Positions 25,367-34,818 of a stretch of 64,000 nt of DNA are shown here, piece after piece. The first letter of the stretch is position 1; each line of letters begins with the position of its first letter. A program made the position numbers and the translations under genes. This DNA comes from Sphingomonas mollis (GTDB lineage Bacteria > Pseudomonadota > Alphaproteobacteria > Sphingomonadales > Sphingomonadaceae). The stretch lies in assembly GCF_016427505.1 (NCBI RefSeq), contig NZ_JAELXS010000002.1, positions 124,001 to 188,000 on the forward strand, in the 5' to 3' direction. The notes under the pieces were generated by a model. That model had not been told where the DNA came from. It ran no database searches and worked only from the letters and a program-made list of their open reading frames with translations.

Positions 25367-26917
25367 ATGGCCGACCCCTTCTATATCACCACCGCGATCA
25401 GCTACCCCAATGGCCGCCCCCATATCGGCCATGCGTACGAGGCGATCGCCGCCGACGCCATCGCCCGCTTCCAGCGCCAGGCCGGCCGCGACGTCCGCTT
25501 CCAGACCGGCACCGACGAACACGGCCTGAAGATGGTCCAGACCGCCCGCGCCCTAAACCGCGACGTGGCTGAATACGCGGCAGAAATGTCGTCCTATTTC
25601 AAGCAGATGTGCGACACCCTTGCCATCAGCTATGACAACTTCATCCAGACCACTACCCCCTCCCACCACCGCGCCAGCCAGGCTCTATGGGAGAAGATGG
25701 AGAAGAATGGCGACCTCTATCTGAGCCGCTACGAAGGCTGGTACTCCGTTCGCGACGAGGCCTTCTATGACGAGAAGGAACTGGTCGACGGTCCCGACGG
25801 CAAGCTCTCCCCGCAAGGCACCCCGGTCGAATGGACCGCCGAGGAGACCTGGTTCTTCCGCCTGTCGAAGTACCAGCAACCGCTGCTCGACCTCTACGCC
25901 GCCAACCCCGACTTCATCCGCCCCGACAGCCGCCGCAACGAGGTGATCCGCTTCGTCGAGGGCGGCCTGAACGACCTGTCGGTGTCGCGGACCAGCTTCG
26001 ACTGGGGCGTCCCCGTACCCGGCAGCGATGGCCATGTGATGTACGTGTGGGTCGACGCCCTGACCAACTACCTTTCCGGCCTCGGCTTCCCCGATGACGG
26101 CGACGGCATGCGCTACTGGCCCGCCGATCTCCACCTGATCGGCAAGGACATCATCCGCTTCCACACCGTCTACTGGCCTGCCTTCCTGCTCTCCGCCGGC
26201 ATCGAACTGCCCAGACAGGTGTTCGGCCACGGCTTCCTGCTCCACCGCGGCGAGAAGATGTCGAAGTCGCTCGGCAACGTCGTCGATCCCGGCGATCTTG
26301 CACAGGCCTTCGGCGTCGATGCACTCCGTTACTTCCTGTTGCGCGAGGTCAGCTTCGGGCAGGACGGCAGCTATTCGGCCGAAGCGATCGTGACCCGCGT
26401 CAACGCCGAGCTCGCCAATGCCTTCGGCAACCTGGCGCAGCGGACGCTGTCGTTCATTGCCAAGAACCTGGATGGCGCACTACCCGATCGTGGCCGCTCC
26501 GAAGAAGCGGACGGCATCCTGATCGAGGAAGTGATCGTCGCCTGCGCCGCCCTGAAGGCCGCGTTCAACGACCTGATGCTGAGCCAGGGGATCGAGGGGT
26601 GGTTGCGCGGCGTCTATGCCTGCAATCAGTATATCGACGCGCAGGCACCATGGGCCTTGCGCAAGAGCGACCCCGAACGGATGAACGCGGTGCTCGGAAC
26701 CCTGGTTCGCGCGATCCGCATGCTCGCCATCGCGATCCTGCCGGTCGTACCGGCGGGCGCCGGCAGCATCCTCGACCAGATTGGTGCGGATGCGCGTGAT
26801 CACGCCGCGGTCGATGACGACGGATGGTATGATCGCCAGCGGCTGTCGGATGTCCGGCTGGCCACTCCCACGCCGGCGTTTCCAAGACTGGAACTGCCGC
26901 CCGAGGTCGCCGCCTGA
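25367..26917 (+). CDS. metG: Methionyl-tRNA synthetase
   Basis: This 516-residue class I synthetase charges tRNA-Met in the cytoplasm. The HIGH motif is PHIGHAYE (H19-H22), and KMSKS lies near residue 300 (GEKMSKSLGNVVDPG). It lacks the long C-terminal tRNA-binding extension, so it is the short, MetG2-like form. The final A of the stop TGA is also the first base of the tatD ATG. Confidence 0.97.
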   Translation: MADPFYITTAISYPNGRPHIGHAYEAIAADAIARFQRQAGRDVRFQTGTDEHGLKMVQTARALNRDVAEYAAEMSSYFKQMCDTLAISYDNFIQTTTPSHHRASQALWEKMEKNGDLYLSRYEGWYSVRDEAFYDEKELVDGPDGKLSPQGTPVEWTAEETWFFRLSKYQQPLLDLYAANPDFIRPDSRRNEVIRFVEGGLNDLSVSRTSFDWGVPVPGSDGHVMYVWVDALTNYLSGLGFPDDGDGMRYWPADLHLIGKDIIRFHTVYWPAFLLSAGIELPRQVFGHGFLLHRGEKMSKSLGNVVDPGDLAQAFGVDALRYFLLREVSFGQDGSYSAEAIVTRVNAELANAFGNLAQRTLSFIAKNLDGALPDRGRSEEADGILIEEVIVACAALKAAFNDLMLSQGIEGWLRGVYACNQYIDAQAPWALRKSDPERMNAVLGTLVRAIRMLAIAILPVVPAGAGSILDQIGADARDHAAVDDDGWYDRQRLSDVRLATPTPAFPRLELPPEVAA

Positions 26918-27693
26918 TGCTCGCCGACAGTCACTGTCATCTGAACTACAAAGGACTGGTCGAAGACCAGAAGGCCGTGCTGACCCGTGCGCGGGCACGA
27001 GGCGTGACGGCGATGTTGAACATCGCGACGCGGGAAAGCGAATGGGACGCCGTCGTCGCCACCGCAGAGCGTGAGCCGGATGTTTGGGCCACAGTCGGAA
27101 TCCATCCGCACGAGGCGGATCAGCACCCGCATATCGATACGGCAAAGCTGGTGGAGCGTGCCGCGCACCCCCGGATCGTCGGGATCGGAGAATCCGGCCT
27201 AGACTATCACTACGACCATTCCGACCGCGGGCAACAGCAAGCCAGCTTCCGCGCCCATATCGCCGCATGCCGGGAAACGGGATTACCGCTGATCGTTCAT
27301 ACCCGCGAGGCGGAGGATGATACGATCGCGATCATGACCGACGAGATGGGCAGGGGGCGCTACTCCGGCGTTATCCATTGCTTCACCGCCAGTCGCGATT
27401 TCGCCAAAAAGGCGTTGGCCTTGGGGTTTTATATCTCGATCTCGGGGATCGTGACGTTCAAGAACGCGCGCGATATCCAGGACACCGCGCGCGATCTGCC
27501 GGCTGATCGACTATTGATCGAGACGGATGCGCCGTTTCTCGCTCCGGTTCCGCACCGGGGTAAAGCCGGCGAGCCGGCCTTCGTAGCCGACACCTTGGCG
27601 TTCCTGGCGCAATTGCGCGGTGTAGATCCAACTGTTCTGTCCGAGCAGACCACCGAAAACTTCCACGCGTTGTTCGGCAAGACGCGGAATTGA
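26917..27693 (+). CDS. TatD-family metal-dependent deoxyribonuclease
   Basis: This 258-residue TIM-barrel hydrolase has the metal ligands in DSHCHLNY, GESGLDYH, HTREAEDD, IHCFTAS and LIETDAPFLAP. TatD proteins are 3'-5' DNases with a role in DNA repair and tRNA editing; the narrower role is not known here. The position after metG matches many bacteria. The end overlaps the next gene as TTGA. Confidence 0.93.
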   Translation: MLADSHCHLNYKGLVEDQKAVLTRARARGVTAMLNIATRESEWDAVVATAEREPDVWATVGIHPHEADQHPHIDTAKLVERAAHPRIVGIGESGLDYHYDHSDRGQQQASFRAHIAACRETGLPLIVHTREAEDDTIAIMTDEMGRGRYSGVIHCFTASRDFAKKALALGFYISISGIVTFKNARDIQDTARDLPADRLLIETDAPFLAPVPHRGKAGEPAFVADTLAFLAQLRGVDPTVLSEQTTENFHALFGKTRN

Positions 27694-28454
27694 AAGCGCG
27701 AATCCTCGGATCGGGTACGTCGTCGGGCGTGCCGCGGATCGGCAACGACTGGGGTGCCTGCGACCCGAATGAGCCTCGTAATCGTCGCAGTCGGGCATCA
27801 TTGCTGATCGAGCACGAACAGACGCGTGTTCTGGTCGATACCAGCCCGGACATGCGCGAGCAGTTATTGGCGGCCGATGCTGCCGCGCTGGATGCGGTCA
27901 TCTGGACCCACGATCACGCCGATCATTGTCACGGCATTGACGATCTTCGTCAGGTGTTCCATGCGATGGGCAAACCGGTCCGCGGCTTGGCACGGCGGGA
28001 AACGCTAACAGCCCTGGAAACCCGCTTTGCCTATGCCTTCCGCGGACGGACCGGCTATCCGCCGACGATCGCCGCCGAAGAACTGAATGACCAATTCACG
28101 ATCGACGACATCTCGATCCGGGTCGTAGACCAACCACACGGCAATATAACCAGTGCCGGATTGCGTTTCGACGTGGGTGGGAGAAGCATCGGCTATGCCA
28201 CTGATTTCCATGAAATGACCGCACAGATGCGGGACATCTACGCAGGTATCGATCTCTGGATTGTCGATGCTCTGCGTCACGCGCCGCATCCGTCACATCC
28301 GACGGTCGCCGCGGTGTTAGCGTGGGTAGAGGAACTCAAGCCAGCCCGGGCGATCCTGATCCATATGGATCAAAGTATGGATTACGCGACGCTGCACCGC
28401 AGTCTGCCGGTCGGTGTCGAACCTGGGTATGACGGTCAGGTAATCGAACTTTAA
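27690..28454 (+). CDS. MBL-fold metallo-hydrolase, PhnP-like
   Basis: This 254-residue metallo-beta-lactamase-fold protein opens with ILGSGTSSGVPRIG. The zinc motif is THDHADHCHGIDD and a second is IGYATDFHEM. The final histidine is in ILIHMDQSMDY. It resembles the PhnP cyclic phosphodiesterases and RNase Z-like enzymes; there are no phn genes nearby, so the substrate is open. It starts with TTG at 27690, overlapping tatD by 4 nt. Confidence 0.88.
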   Translation: MKARILGSGTSSGVPRIGNDWGACDPNEPRNRRSRASLLIEHEQTRVLVDTSPDMREQLLAADAAALDAVIWTHDHADHCHGIDDLRQVFHAMGKPVRGLARRETLTALETRFAYAFRGRTGYPPTIAAEELNDQFTIDDISIRVVDQPHGNITSAGLRFDVGGRSIGYATDFHEMTAQMRDIYAGIDLWIVDALRHAPHPSHPTVAAVLAWVEELKPARAILIHMDQSMDYATLHRSLPVGVEPGYDGQVIEL

Positions 28455-28507
28455 TCTAACGCAATCAAGTAAATTTAACATAATATATATTATCGGGTTT
28501 TCAATAT
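28455..28507 (+). promoter_or_regulatory. AT-rich mazG promoter region with 12-bp palindrome
   Basis: This 53-nt gap is strikingly AT-rich compared with its surroundings. It contains TAATATATATTA (28481-28492), a perfect palindrome that could be a -10 element or operator for mazG. It separates mazG from the holB-metG-tatD unit. Confidence 0.4.
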
Positions 28508-29257
28508 ATGGCTTTGACGGCACTGGATCGACTGGTCAGCATCATGGCCCGCCTCCGTGATCCAGCCAGCGGCTGCGATTGGGATTTGGCGCAGACCTGG
28601 CAAACGATCGCGCCCTACACGATCGAAGAAGCCTACGAGGTGTCAGATGCGATCGACCGGGGTAATGTACAGGATGTGCGAGACGAACTCGGCGATCTGC
28701 TGCTTCAGGTGATTTTTCAGAGCCGCATTGCCGAGGAAAACGGACTGTTCGCGCTGGACGATGTCGCGACTGCCATCGCCGACAAGATGGAACGTAGGCA
28801 CCCCCATATCTTCGGCAACGCATTGGAAAAGCCGGATTGGGAGGCCTTGAAAGCCTCCGAACGTCGAAAAGATACCGGTCGAACAGGCGCCCTGTCGGAC
28901 GTTGCCCTCGGACTACCGGCTCTCCAACGGGCGGAGAAATTGCAGAAGCGAGCGGCGCGTGTCGGGTTCGACTGGCCCAATGCCATCGGACCCCGCGCCA
29001 AGATCGATGAGGAACTGGCAGAAATCGTCACAGCGGCGCCAGACGAAATTGCGGAGGAAATGGGAGATTTGCTGTTCAGCGTCGTCAACTGGGCGCGTCA
29101 TTTGAACATCGATCCCGAGCAAGCCCTGCGCCGGGCCAATGCCAAATTCGAACGCCGCTTCGCCGCTATGGAGGCGATGGCGGGCGATCGCTTCGCCGCT
29201 CTCGATCTTGCCGCCAAAGAGGCGTTATGGACGGACGCTAAGAAAAGCGGCGGCTGA
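28508..29257 (+). CDS. mazG: Nucleoside triphosphate pyrophosphohydrolase MazG
   Basis: This 249-residue all-helical NTP-PPase has two MazG repeats. The first is DPASGCDWDLAQTWQTIAPY with EEAYEVSDAI and RDELGDLLLQVIFQ. The second is EELAEIV with EEMGDLLFSVVNWAR. The acidic E-x-x-E and D pairs bind Mg2+. It cleans the nucleotide pool or lowers ppGpp levels in relatives. The 3' end overlaps hflX convergently by 20 nt. Confidence 0.95.
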   Translation: MALTALDRLVSIMARLRDPASGCDWDLAQTWQTIAPYTIEEAYEVSDAIDRGNVQDVRDELGDLLLQVIFQSRIAEENGLFALDDVATAIADKMERRHPHIFGNALEKPDWEALKASERRKDTGRTGALSDVALGLPALQRAEKLQKRAARVGFDWPNAIGPRAKIDEELAEIVTAAPDEIAEEMGDLLFSVVNWARHLNIDPEQALRRANAKFERRFAAMEAMAGDRFAALDLAAKEALWTDAKKSGG

Positions 29258-30530
29258 ACCGCGCAAAGTCCCCCTCGCCCAACCGTACCTCGTACACCGC
29301 ATCGTCGCCTTCGGTCCGCTGATCGATTACTTCGCCATGCGCATGTAACCACGCCGCGCTGGCGCCATCACTCGCCGGCAACGTGATGGTATGCCGTCGA
29401 TGGCCCTCGGTAAGTTTGGCGGCGACAGCCTGCACCATGTCGTCCACCCCCTCGCCCGTCAGCGCCGAGATGACCATGACGTTGCCACGCCGCCCGGCGT
29501 CGCCCATCGCATCTTCCCGTGCATCGTGATCAAGCAGGTCGAGCTTGTTCCAGACCTCGAACCGCGGCGTCGCATCCGCGACGCCGATCTCCGTCAGCAC
29601 GGCCTCGACATCTGCCCGCTGCGCCTCGGTATCAGGATGCGCGATATCACGGACGTGGATTAAGAGGTCCGCCGACACGACCTCCTCCAGCGTCGCCTTG
29701 AACGCGGCGACCAGCTGGGTCGGCAGATCCGAGACGAAACCGACGGTGTCCGACAATATCGCCTTATCCAGCCCCGGCAGCGCGATTTGCCGCAAGGTCG
29801 GGTCCAGCGTCGCGAACAGCAGATTCTCGGCCATCACGTCCGCACCGGTCAGGCGATTGAAAAGCGTCGACTTGCCAGCATTGGTGTAGCCCACCAGCGC
29901 GATGACTGGCCACGGCGCCCGCTGGCGACGATCGCGATGCAAACCACGCGTCCGCGATACCTGCTCCAGTTCCCGGCGCAGACGTGCCATGCGATCACGG
30001 ATCATCCGGCGATCCGCCTCGATCTGCGTCTCACCCGGCCCGCCGAGAAAGCCGAAGCCACCCCGCTGACGTTCGAGATGGGTCCAGCTACGCACCAGCC
30101 GCCCCGCCTGATAGTCGAGATGCGCCAGTTCGACCTGAAGTCGTCCCTCCGCCGTCGCTGCCCGCTCGCCGAAGATTTCGAGGATCAATCCGGTGCGATC
30201 GATGACCTTGGCACCCAGCCCGGTTTCGAGATTGCGTTGCTGGATCGGCGTCAAGGCGGCATCGACGACCACCAGCGACGCCTCCTCCATCGTAACCCGC
30301 GTCGCCAGTTCCGCCATCTGACCGCTGCCGATCAGCGTAGCAGGACGCGGCTGTCGAACGCGGACGGCGATCCGCTCGACCACATCGAGACCGATCGCCG
30401 CGGCTAGTCCGGCGCATTCGTCCAATCGCGCATCCGCGTCACGGGACGAATCCCCGCGATCGGGCAACACGACCAGCGCACGGGCGCCACGGGCGAATTC
30501 GTCACGATCGCGATCGAAACCAGTGCTCAA
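29238..30530 (-). CDS. hflX: GTPase HflX
   Basis: This 430-residue ribosome-associated GTPase rescues or splits stalled ribosomes. It has the HflX N-terminal domain, [18 protein letters not shown] and then the G domain. G1 is [11 protein letters not shown]3 is DTVGF and G4 is WNKLDLL. It starts with TTG at 30530, overlapping the hfq stop (TTGA). Coupling hfq to hflX is a familiar arrangement. Confidence 0.96.
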   Translation of the reverse strand: MSTGFDRDRDEFARGARALVVLPDRGDSSRDADARLDECAGLAAAIGLDVVERIAVRVRQPRPATLIGSGQMAELATRVTMEEASLVVVDAALTPIQQRNLETGLGAKVIDRTGLILEIFGERAATAEGRLQVELAHLDYQAGRLVRSWTHLERQRGGFGFLGGPGETQIEADRRMIRDRMARLRRELEQVSRTRGLHRDRRQRAPWPVIALVGYTNAGKSTLFNRLTGADVMAENLLFATLDPTLRQIALPGLDKAILSDTVGFVSDLPTQLVAAFKATLEEVVSADLLIHVRDIAHPDTEAQRADVEAVLTEIGVADATPRFEVWNKLDLLDHDAREDAMGDAGRRGNVMVISALTGEGVDDMVQAVAAKLTEGHRRHTITLPASDGASAAWLHAHGEVIDQRTEGDDAVYEVRLGEGDFARFSRRFS

Positions 30531-31018
30531 TCTTCGGATGCCTCATTCTGTTCTTCGGCAAGATTCAACGGCCGCGCCGGCTGAATCGTCGAGACGGCAT
30601 GCTTGTAGACAAGCTGCACCATACCCTCCCGCTGCAACAACATGCAGAACAGATCGAACCCGGCGATCTGCCCCTGCAGCATCACGCCATTGATGAGGAA
30701 CATGGTGACGCTGTCCTCGGACTTGCGCACCGCGTTCAGGAACAGTTCCTGCAACAGTGGCTGCTTGCGCTGGCTTTCACCCACCGCTTCGACGACAGCA
30801 TTCGCATCGAACGTGCCGCCCGGCATGATCGTGGAGATCGCATGCTTGTAGATCAGCTGCGACTGACCATCACGGCGCAGCAGCACGGAAAAATTATCGA
30901 ACCAGGTAACGATGCCCTGCAGCTTCACGCCCTTGACCAGGAACATGGTAACCGGGGTCTTCGATCGCCGGAGTGCGTTGAGGAAAAGGTCCTGCAACGA
31001 GGTCTGCTTGTCGGCCAT
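30527..31018 (-). CDS. hfq: Tandem (two-domain) RNA chaperone Hfq
   Basis: This 163-residue protein has two complete Hfq Sm domains. Domain 1 spans about residues 8-66 ([20 protein letters not shown], ending IYKHAISTI). Domain 2 spans about 87-146 ([20 protein letters not shown], ending VYKHAVSTI). Normal Hfq has one domain and forms a hexamer; here three chains could make the same ring. The two halves have diverged at lateral and distal-face positions: V-K-L-Q against V-M-L-Q, and RRDG against QREG. Such fused Hfq is known in sphingomonads. It lies after ntrX and before hflX. Confidence 0.95.
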   Translation of the reverse strand: MADKQTSLQDLFLNALRRSKTPVTMFLVKGVKLQGIVTWFDNFSVLLRRDGQSQLIYKHAISTIMPGGTFDANAVVEAVGESQRKQPLLQELFLNAVRKSEDSVTMFLINGVMLQGQIAGFDLFCMLLQREGMVQLVYKHAVSTIQPARPLNLAEEQNEASED

Positions 31019-31146
31019 ATGCCCAGCCCTTTATTGTTGGCGGATGGTGATCCGCGATGCGCCGTTTCCCGGCGTCGGAGTGCCGCCCGGCGGGGCGGCA
31101 CAGCCAATCTAGGTATCCGGTCGCCCCGCGTCCAGCGGCAGCGGGA

Positions 31147-32520
31147 TCAATCGTCCCGTGTTTCCGTAATGCCGAGCAGCTTCAGCTTACGATGGAGCGC
31201 GGACCGCTCCATGCCGATGAAGCTGGCGGTCCGCGATATGTTGCCGGAGAAACGGCGGATCTGAACGCGCAGGTAATCGCGCTCGAACGCCTCGCGCGCC
31301 TCTCGCAACGGTGCGCCCATGATCGCGGTGGAGCCCCGATCACCGCCACCATCGCTGCCCAGCACTTCGGCCGGCAACAGATCGAGATCGATCCGCCCTA
31401 CCCGGTCGCCCGGCGCCATGATGATCGTTCGCTCGACCACGTTGCGCAACTGGCGGACGTTGCCCGGCCACTCGCAGGATTGCAGGGCCACCATCGCATC
31501 GGGTGCGATTTCCGGCATCGGCACCCGTCGCTGACCGGCATAGTGCCCCAGAAAATGCATGACGAGCGCCGGAATATCCTCGCGCCGATCGGCCAGCGGC
31601 GGGATCAGGATGGGAACGACGTTGAGGCGGTAATACAGGTCCTCACGGAAACGACCCGCGGCGATCTCTTCTGTCAAATCCCGCGACGTCGCGGATACGA
31701 CCCGAACATCGACCTTCACCACACGTGTGCCGCCGACGCGCGTGAAACTCTGGTCGGTCAGAACTCGCAAAATGCGACCCTGCGTCGCCAGCGGCATGTC
31801 GGCGATCTCGTCGAGGAAAAGCGTGCCGCCATGCGCCTGTTCGAGCAGACCGGGGCGAACGAGGTCGCCGCTTTCCTCGATCCCGAACAACTCTTCCTCG
31901 ACCCGCTCGGGCGTCATATTGGCGGCGCTGACGATCACGAACGGCGCAGCGGCCCGCTGGCTCCATCCATGCAACAGGCGGGCAGCAACTTCCTTGCCCA
32001 CGCCGGCGGCACCCACGATCAACACGCGGCTGCCGGTCGCCGCCACCCGCTTCAACGTGGCGCGGACGCCGTTGATCGACCCCGAGCTGCCGGTCAGATC
32101 GACATCGCCGCCAACCGATACGCGCAGCGACGCGACCTCGCGCCGCAGCCGCTCGGTTTCCGTCGCCCGCTCCACCATCATCAACAGGCGTTCGGCCTCG
32201 AACGGCTTCTCGATGAAATCGACCGCCCCCTTGCGGATCGCGGCCACCGCCGTGTCGAGGCTGCCATGGCCCGAAATGACCAGTACCGGGATCGACGGAT
32301 CGCGGCGCTTGATCTCATCCAGCAGTTCCAGACCGTCCAGCCGCGATCCCCGCAACCACACGTCGAGCAGCGCCAGCGAGGGGCGCCGCACCGCGATCGC
32401 CTCCAGCGCCGCATCGCTGTCGGCAGCACCGCGGGTTTCGTACCCTTCATCCTCCAGCACACCCGCGACGAGTTCGCGGATATCCAGCTCATCGTCGACC
32501 ACGAGAATATCGAGCGCCAT
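31147..32520 (-). CDS. ntrX: Nitrogen response regulator NtrX
   Basis: This 457-residue response regulator pairs with NtrY. The receiver domain has the phospho-Asp in SLALLDVWLRGS near residue 53. The AAA+ domain has GAAGVGKE as Walker A. A Fis-type helix-turn-helix closes the protein (RTASFIGMERSALHRKLKLLG). The GAFTGA loop needed to contact sigma-54 is absent; the place reads FGIEESGDLVRPGLLEQA. This agrees with NtrX acting without sigma-54 in several Alphaproteobacteria. It begins 3 nt after ntrY. Confidence 0.94.
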   Translation of the reverse strand: MALDILVVDDELDIRELVAGVLEDEGYETRGAADSDAALEAIAVRRPSLALLDVWLRGSRLDGLELLDEIKRRDPSIPVLVISGHGSLDTAVAAIRKGAVDFIEKPFEAERLLMMVERATETERLRREVASLRVSVGGDVDLTGSSGSINGVRATLKRVAATGSRVLIVGAAGVGKEVAARLLHGWSQRAAAPFVIVSAANMTPERVEEELFGIEESGDLVRPGLLEQAHGGTLFLDEIADMPLATQGRILRVLTDQSFTRVGGTRVVKVDVRVVSATSRDLTEEIAAGRFREDLYYRLNVVPILIPPLADRREDIPALVMHFLGHYAGQRRVPMPEIAPDAMVALQSCEWPGNVRQLRNVVERTIIMAPGDRVGRIDLDLLPAEVLGSDGGGDRGSTAIMGAPLREAREAFERDYLRVQIRRFSGNISRTASFIGMERSALHRKLKLLGITETRDD

Positions 32521-32523
32521 CAG

Positions 32524-34773
32524 TTATGTCCGATTCGATGTGAGTGCGGCGAGCTGACCTTCCCCGGCCGGCTCGTGATTCTGGTCCCCCTGGTCGAGCG
32601 TCTCCAATCGAGCCGCATCGAACATCATGGTCACCACCGTGCCCCCGCCCGGCCGATCGGTGAAAGCGATCGTTCCCCCATGGTCCTCCACGATCTTGCT
32701 GACGATCGCCAGCCCCAGCCCCGTACCGCGTGCACGGGTCGTCATATAGGGCTCGACGATCCGGTCGCGGGCTGCCGGCAGACCGACCCCGTTGTCCGTC
32801 ACTATGATCCCGATTCGGCCATCGTCGAACTCGCCCAGCGTCAGCACGACCTCGCCATCGTCGCCCCCCCTCGCCTCGATCGCCTCGACGGCGTTCTTGA
32901 CGATGTTGGTCAGCGCCTGGCCGATCTGGCGGCGGTCGCACACCATGACCGGCGCCGGTTCCGGATGATCCACGGTGAAGCGGATCGTGGGATGCGCGAC
33001 CTCGTGCAGGAACATCACCTGTCGCGCGGCATCGAGCAGCGGTTCCCGGTTGAACACTGGTTTCGGCATCCGGGCAAAGGACGAGAATTCATCCACCATC
33101 CGCCGGAGATCGCCCACCTGCCGCACGATCGTCTCGGTCAGGCGCGCGAAGGTGCCGTCATCCGCCTCGATCTTGCTGCCATAGCGCCGTTGCAGGCGCT
33201 CGGCTGCCAACTGGATCGGCGTCAGGGGATTCTTGATCTCATGCGCGATGCGACGGGCGACATCTGCCCAGGCTGCCCGACGCTGATCGGACAACTGCTG
33301 CGTCACGTCGTCGAATGTCAGGATCGGTCCGCGATCGATCTCGGCCAATCGCACGGCCAAGGTCTTCGCCTGCAGCCCCTCGCCCACCTGCACCACCGCC
33401 TCGCGAACGCCGGTGCCGACCAACGCATCGAGTTCCGGCGCGACATCGCGCAGTGATCGGCCGACAACACCGTCCGCATGGGCGCCCAGCAACTGGACCG
33501 CCGATGCGTTGGCAATGCTGATCCGCCGATCGGCGCCCGTGGCCACTACCCCAGCCGACACACCCGCCATCACCGCTTCGATCAACGCACGACGGCTATC
33601 GAGTTGGTCGTTGGCGGTCAGCAGGGCCGTATTTTGCTCCTGTAGCCGCTCCGTCATGCGGTTGAACGCCATCGCCAGCGTGCCGACTTCATCGCGCGCG
33701 CGGGGGTCCGCTACACGGGCCGACAGATCGCCACTGGCCACGCGTCTTGCAGCATCGACCAGCTCACCCACCGGTCGCACCAGCCGATCCGCCACCGCCA
33801 GCGCGATCCACACCGCGACACCCACGATCAGGAGCGAAATGATGAGCAACGCCGCGTTGAAACGGATTTGCAGATAGCGCGCGCGCGCCAGCAGCGCGCG
33901 ATAATCGGCCTGCGCCGCCAAAGCGCGATCGGTCTGTGCCGTCATTTCACCGGGATTGGTGCTGACACGTGCGGCATAAAGAAAAATGCCGGATGCGCCC
34001 GGCAATCTCGTGAACGTCTGGATGCGATCGCCGTTCACGATCACCTGGCTGCGCTGGCCATCGCCCAGCTTCGCGATCGATTTCGCCGTGATCTGGCGCC
34101 CGAAATCCACCTCGTATGGATTGACGATCGCCAGCGTCTGGATGTCGCCATTCGGGCCGATCGCGAACAACGCGCCTTCCGACAGGCTTCGATAATAGAC
34201 CTGACGCGCAAAATATTCCTGAAACCGCCGACTATCGATCGGTTCGTCACGCAGAGAAAAGGCGAGATCGTCGGCCATGGTGACGGTAGCGTCTTCCCAC
34301 CGCTGCAGGATCATCATGTACGAGGCGCGGGTCAGCTCAGTGGCATTCTCGAACACGCCGCGCGCCCGGTCGGAATACCAGAATTGCACGCCGTACTGGA
34401 ACAGCAACGACGCGAAGATGGTGACGAGCAGCATCGGCACGGCGGCCACGACCGAAAACAGCGCCACCAGCCGAACATGCAGCCGCCCCTCCCCGCCGAT
34501 CGGCGACAGGGCGGCACGACGACGGGCGATCCGTCGACCCAGCAGCATCAGCAACAGGATGCCCGGCACCAGATTGGCCACGAGCAGCAACGCGACGAAC
34601 GGCGGTGCGATCAACCGCTGTGGATTATCGGCTCCGCTCAGCAGCAGATAGCTGACGATCGCCACGCCGACGGCAATGCCCAGAACCAGCAGTTCGACCA
34701 GCGGGGTGACGGTAAAGCGCCGCATCGGCGTGTCGTCATGGGAGTTGGGCGTCGCGACTGCGATCATTGCCAC
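32524..34773 (-). CDS. ntrY: Nitrogen sensor histidine kinase NtrY
   Basis: This 749-residue membrane kinase has three N-terminal transmembrane helices (about 20-110), a periplasmic sensor region, a further helix near 310 and HAMP (RVASGDLSARV). A PAS domain follows, then HisKA with phospho-His in RRIAHEIKNPLTPI, then HATPase (IVKNAVEAIEA, DNGVGLP, GTGLGLAIV). It phosphorylates NtrX, linking redox or nitrogen status to transcription. It lies 45 nt downstream of ntrC. Confidence 0.95.
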   Translation of the reverse strand: MAMIAVATPNSHDDTPMRRFTVTPLVELLVLGIAVGVAIVSYLLLSGADNPQRLIAPPFVALLLVANLVPGILLLMLLGRRIARRRAALSPIGGEGRLHVRLVALFSVVAAVPMLLVTIFASLLFQYGVQFWYSDRARGVFENATELTRASYMMILQRWEDATVTMADDLAFSLRDEPIDSRRFQEYFARQVYYRSLSEGALFAIGPNGDIQTLAIVNPYEVDFGRQITAKSIAKLGDGQRSQVIVNGDRIQTFTRLPGASGIFLYAARVSTNPGEMTAQTDRALAAQADYRALLARARYLQIRFNAALLIISLLIVGVAVWIALAVADRLVRPVGELVDAARRVASGDLSARVADPRARDEVGTLAMAFNRMTERLQEQNTALLTANDQLDSRRALIEAVMAGVSAGVVATGADRRISIANASAVQLLGAHADGVVGRSLRDVAPELDALVGTGVREAVVQVGEGLQAKTLAVRLAEIDRGPILTFDDVTQQLSDQRRAAWADVARRIAHEIKNPLTPIQLAAERLQRRYGSKIEADDGTFARLTETIVRQVGDLRRMVDEFSSFARMPKPVFNREPLLDAARQVMFLHEVAHPTIRFTVDHPEPAPVMVCDRRQIGQALTNIVKNAVEAIEARGGDDGEVVLTLGEFDDGRIGIIVTDNGVGLPAARDRIVEPYMTTRARGTGLGLAIVSKIVEDHGGTIAFTDRPGGGTVVTMMFDAARLETLDQGDQNHEPAGEGQLAALTSNRT

Positions 34774-34818
34774 AGTCCTACAACCTCCGATGTTGCATTA
34801 AAACCACATAATGTCGGT

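Noticed and set aside
31057..33456. A 799-codon plus-strand open frame
   Set aside because: It is antisense to ntrX and ntrY and is rich in Arg, His and Gln, with no domain; such shadow frames are common where third positions are GC-rich.
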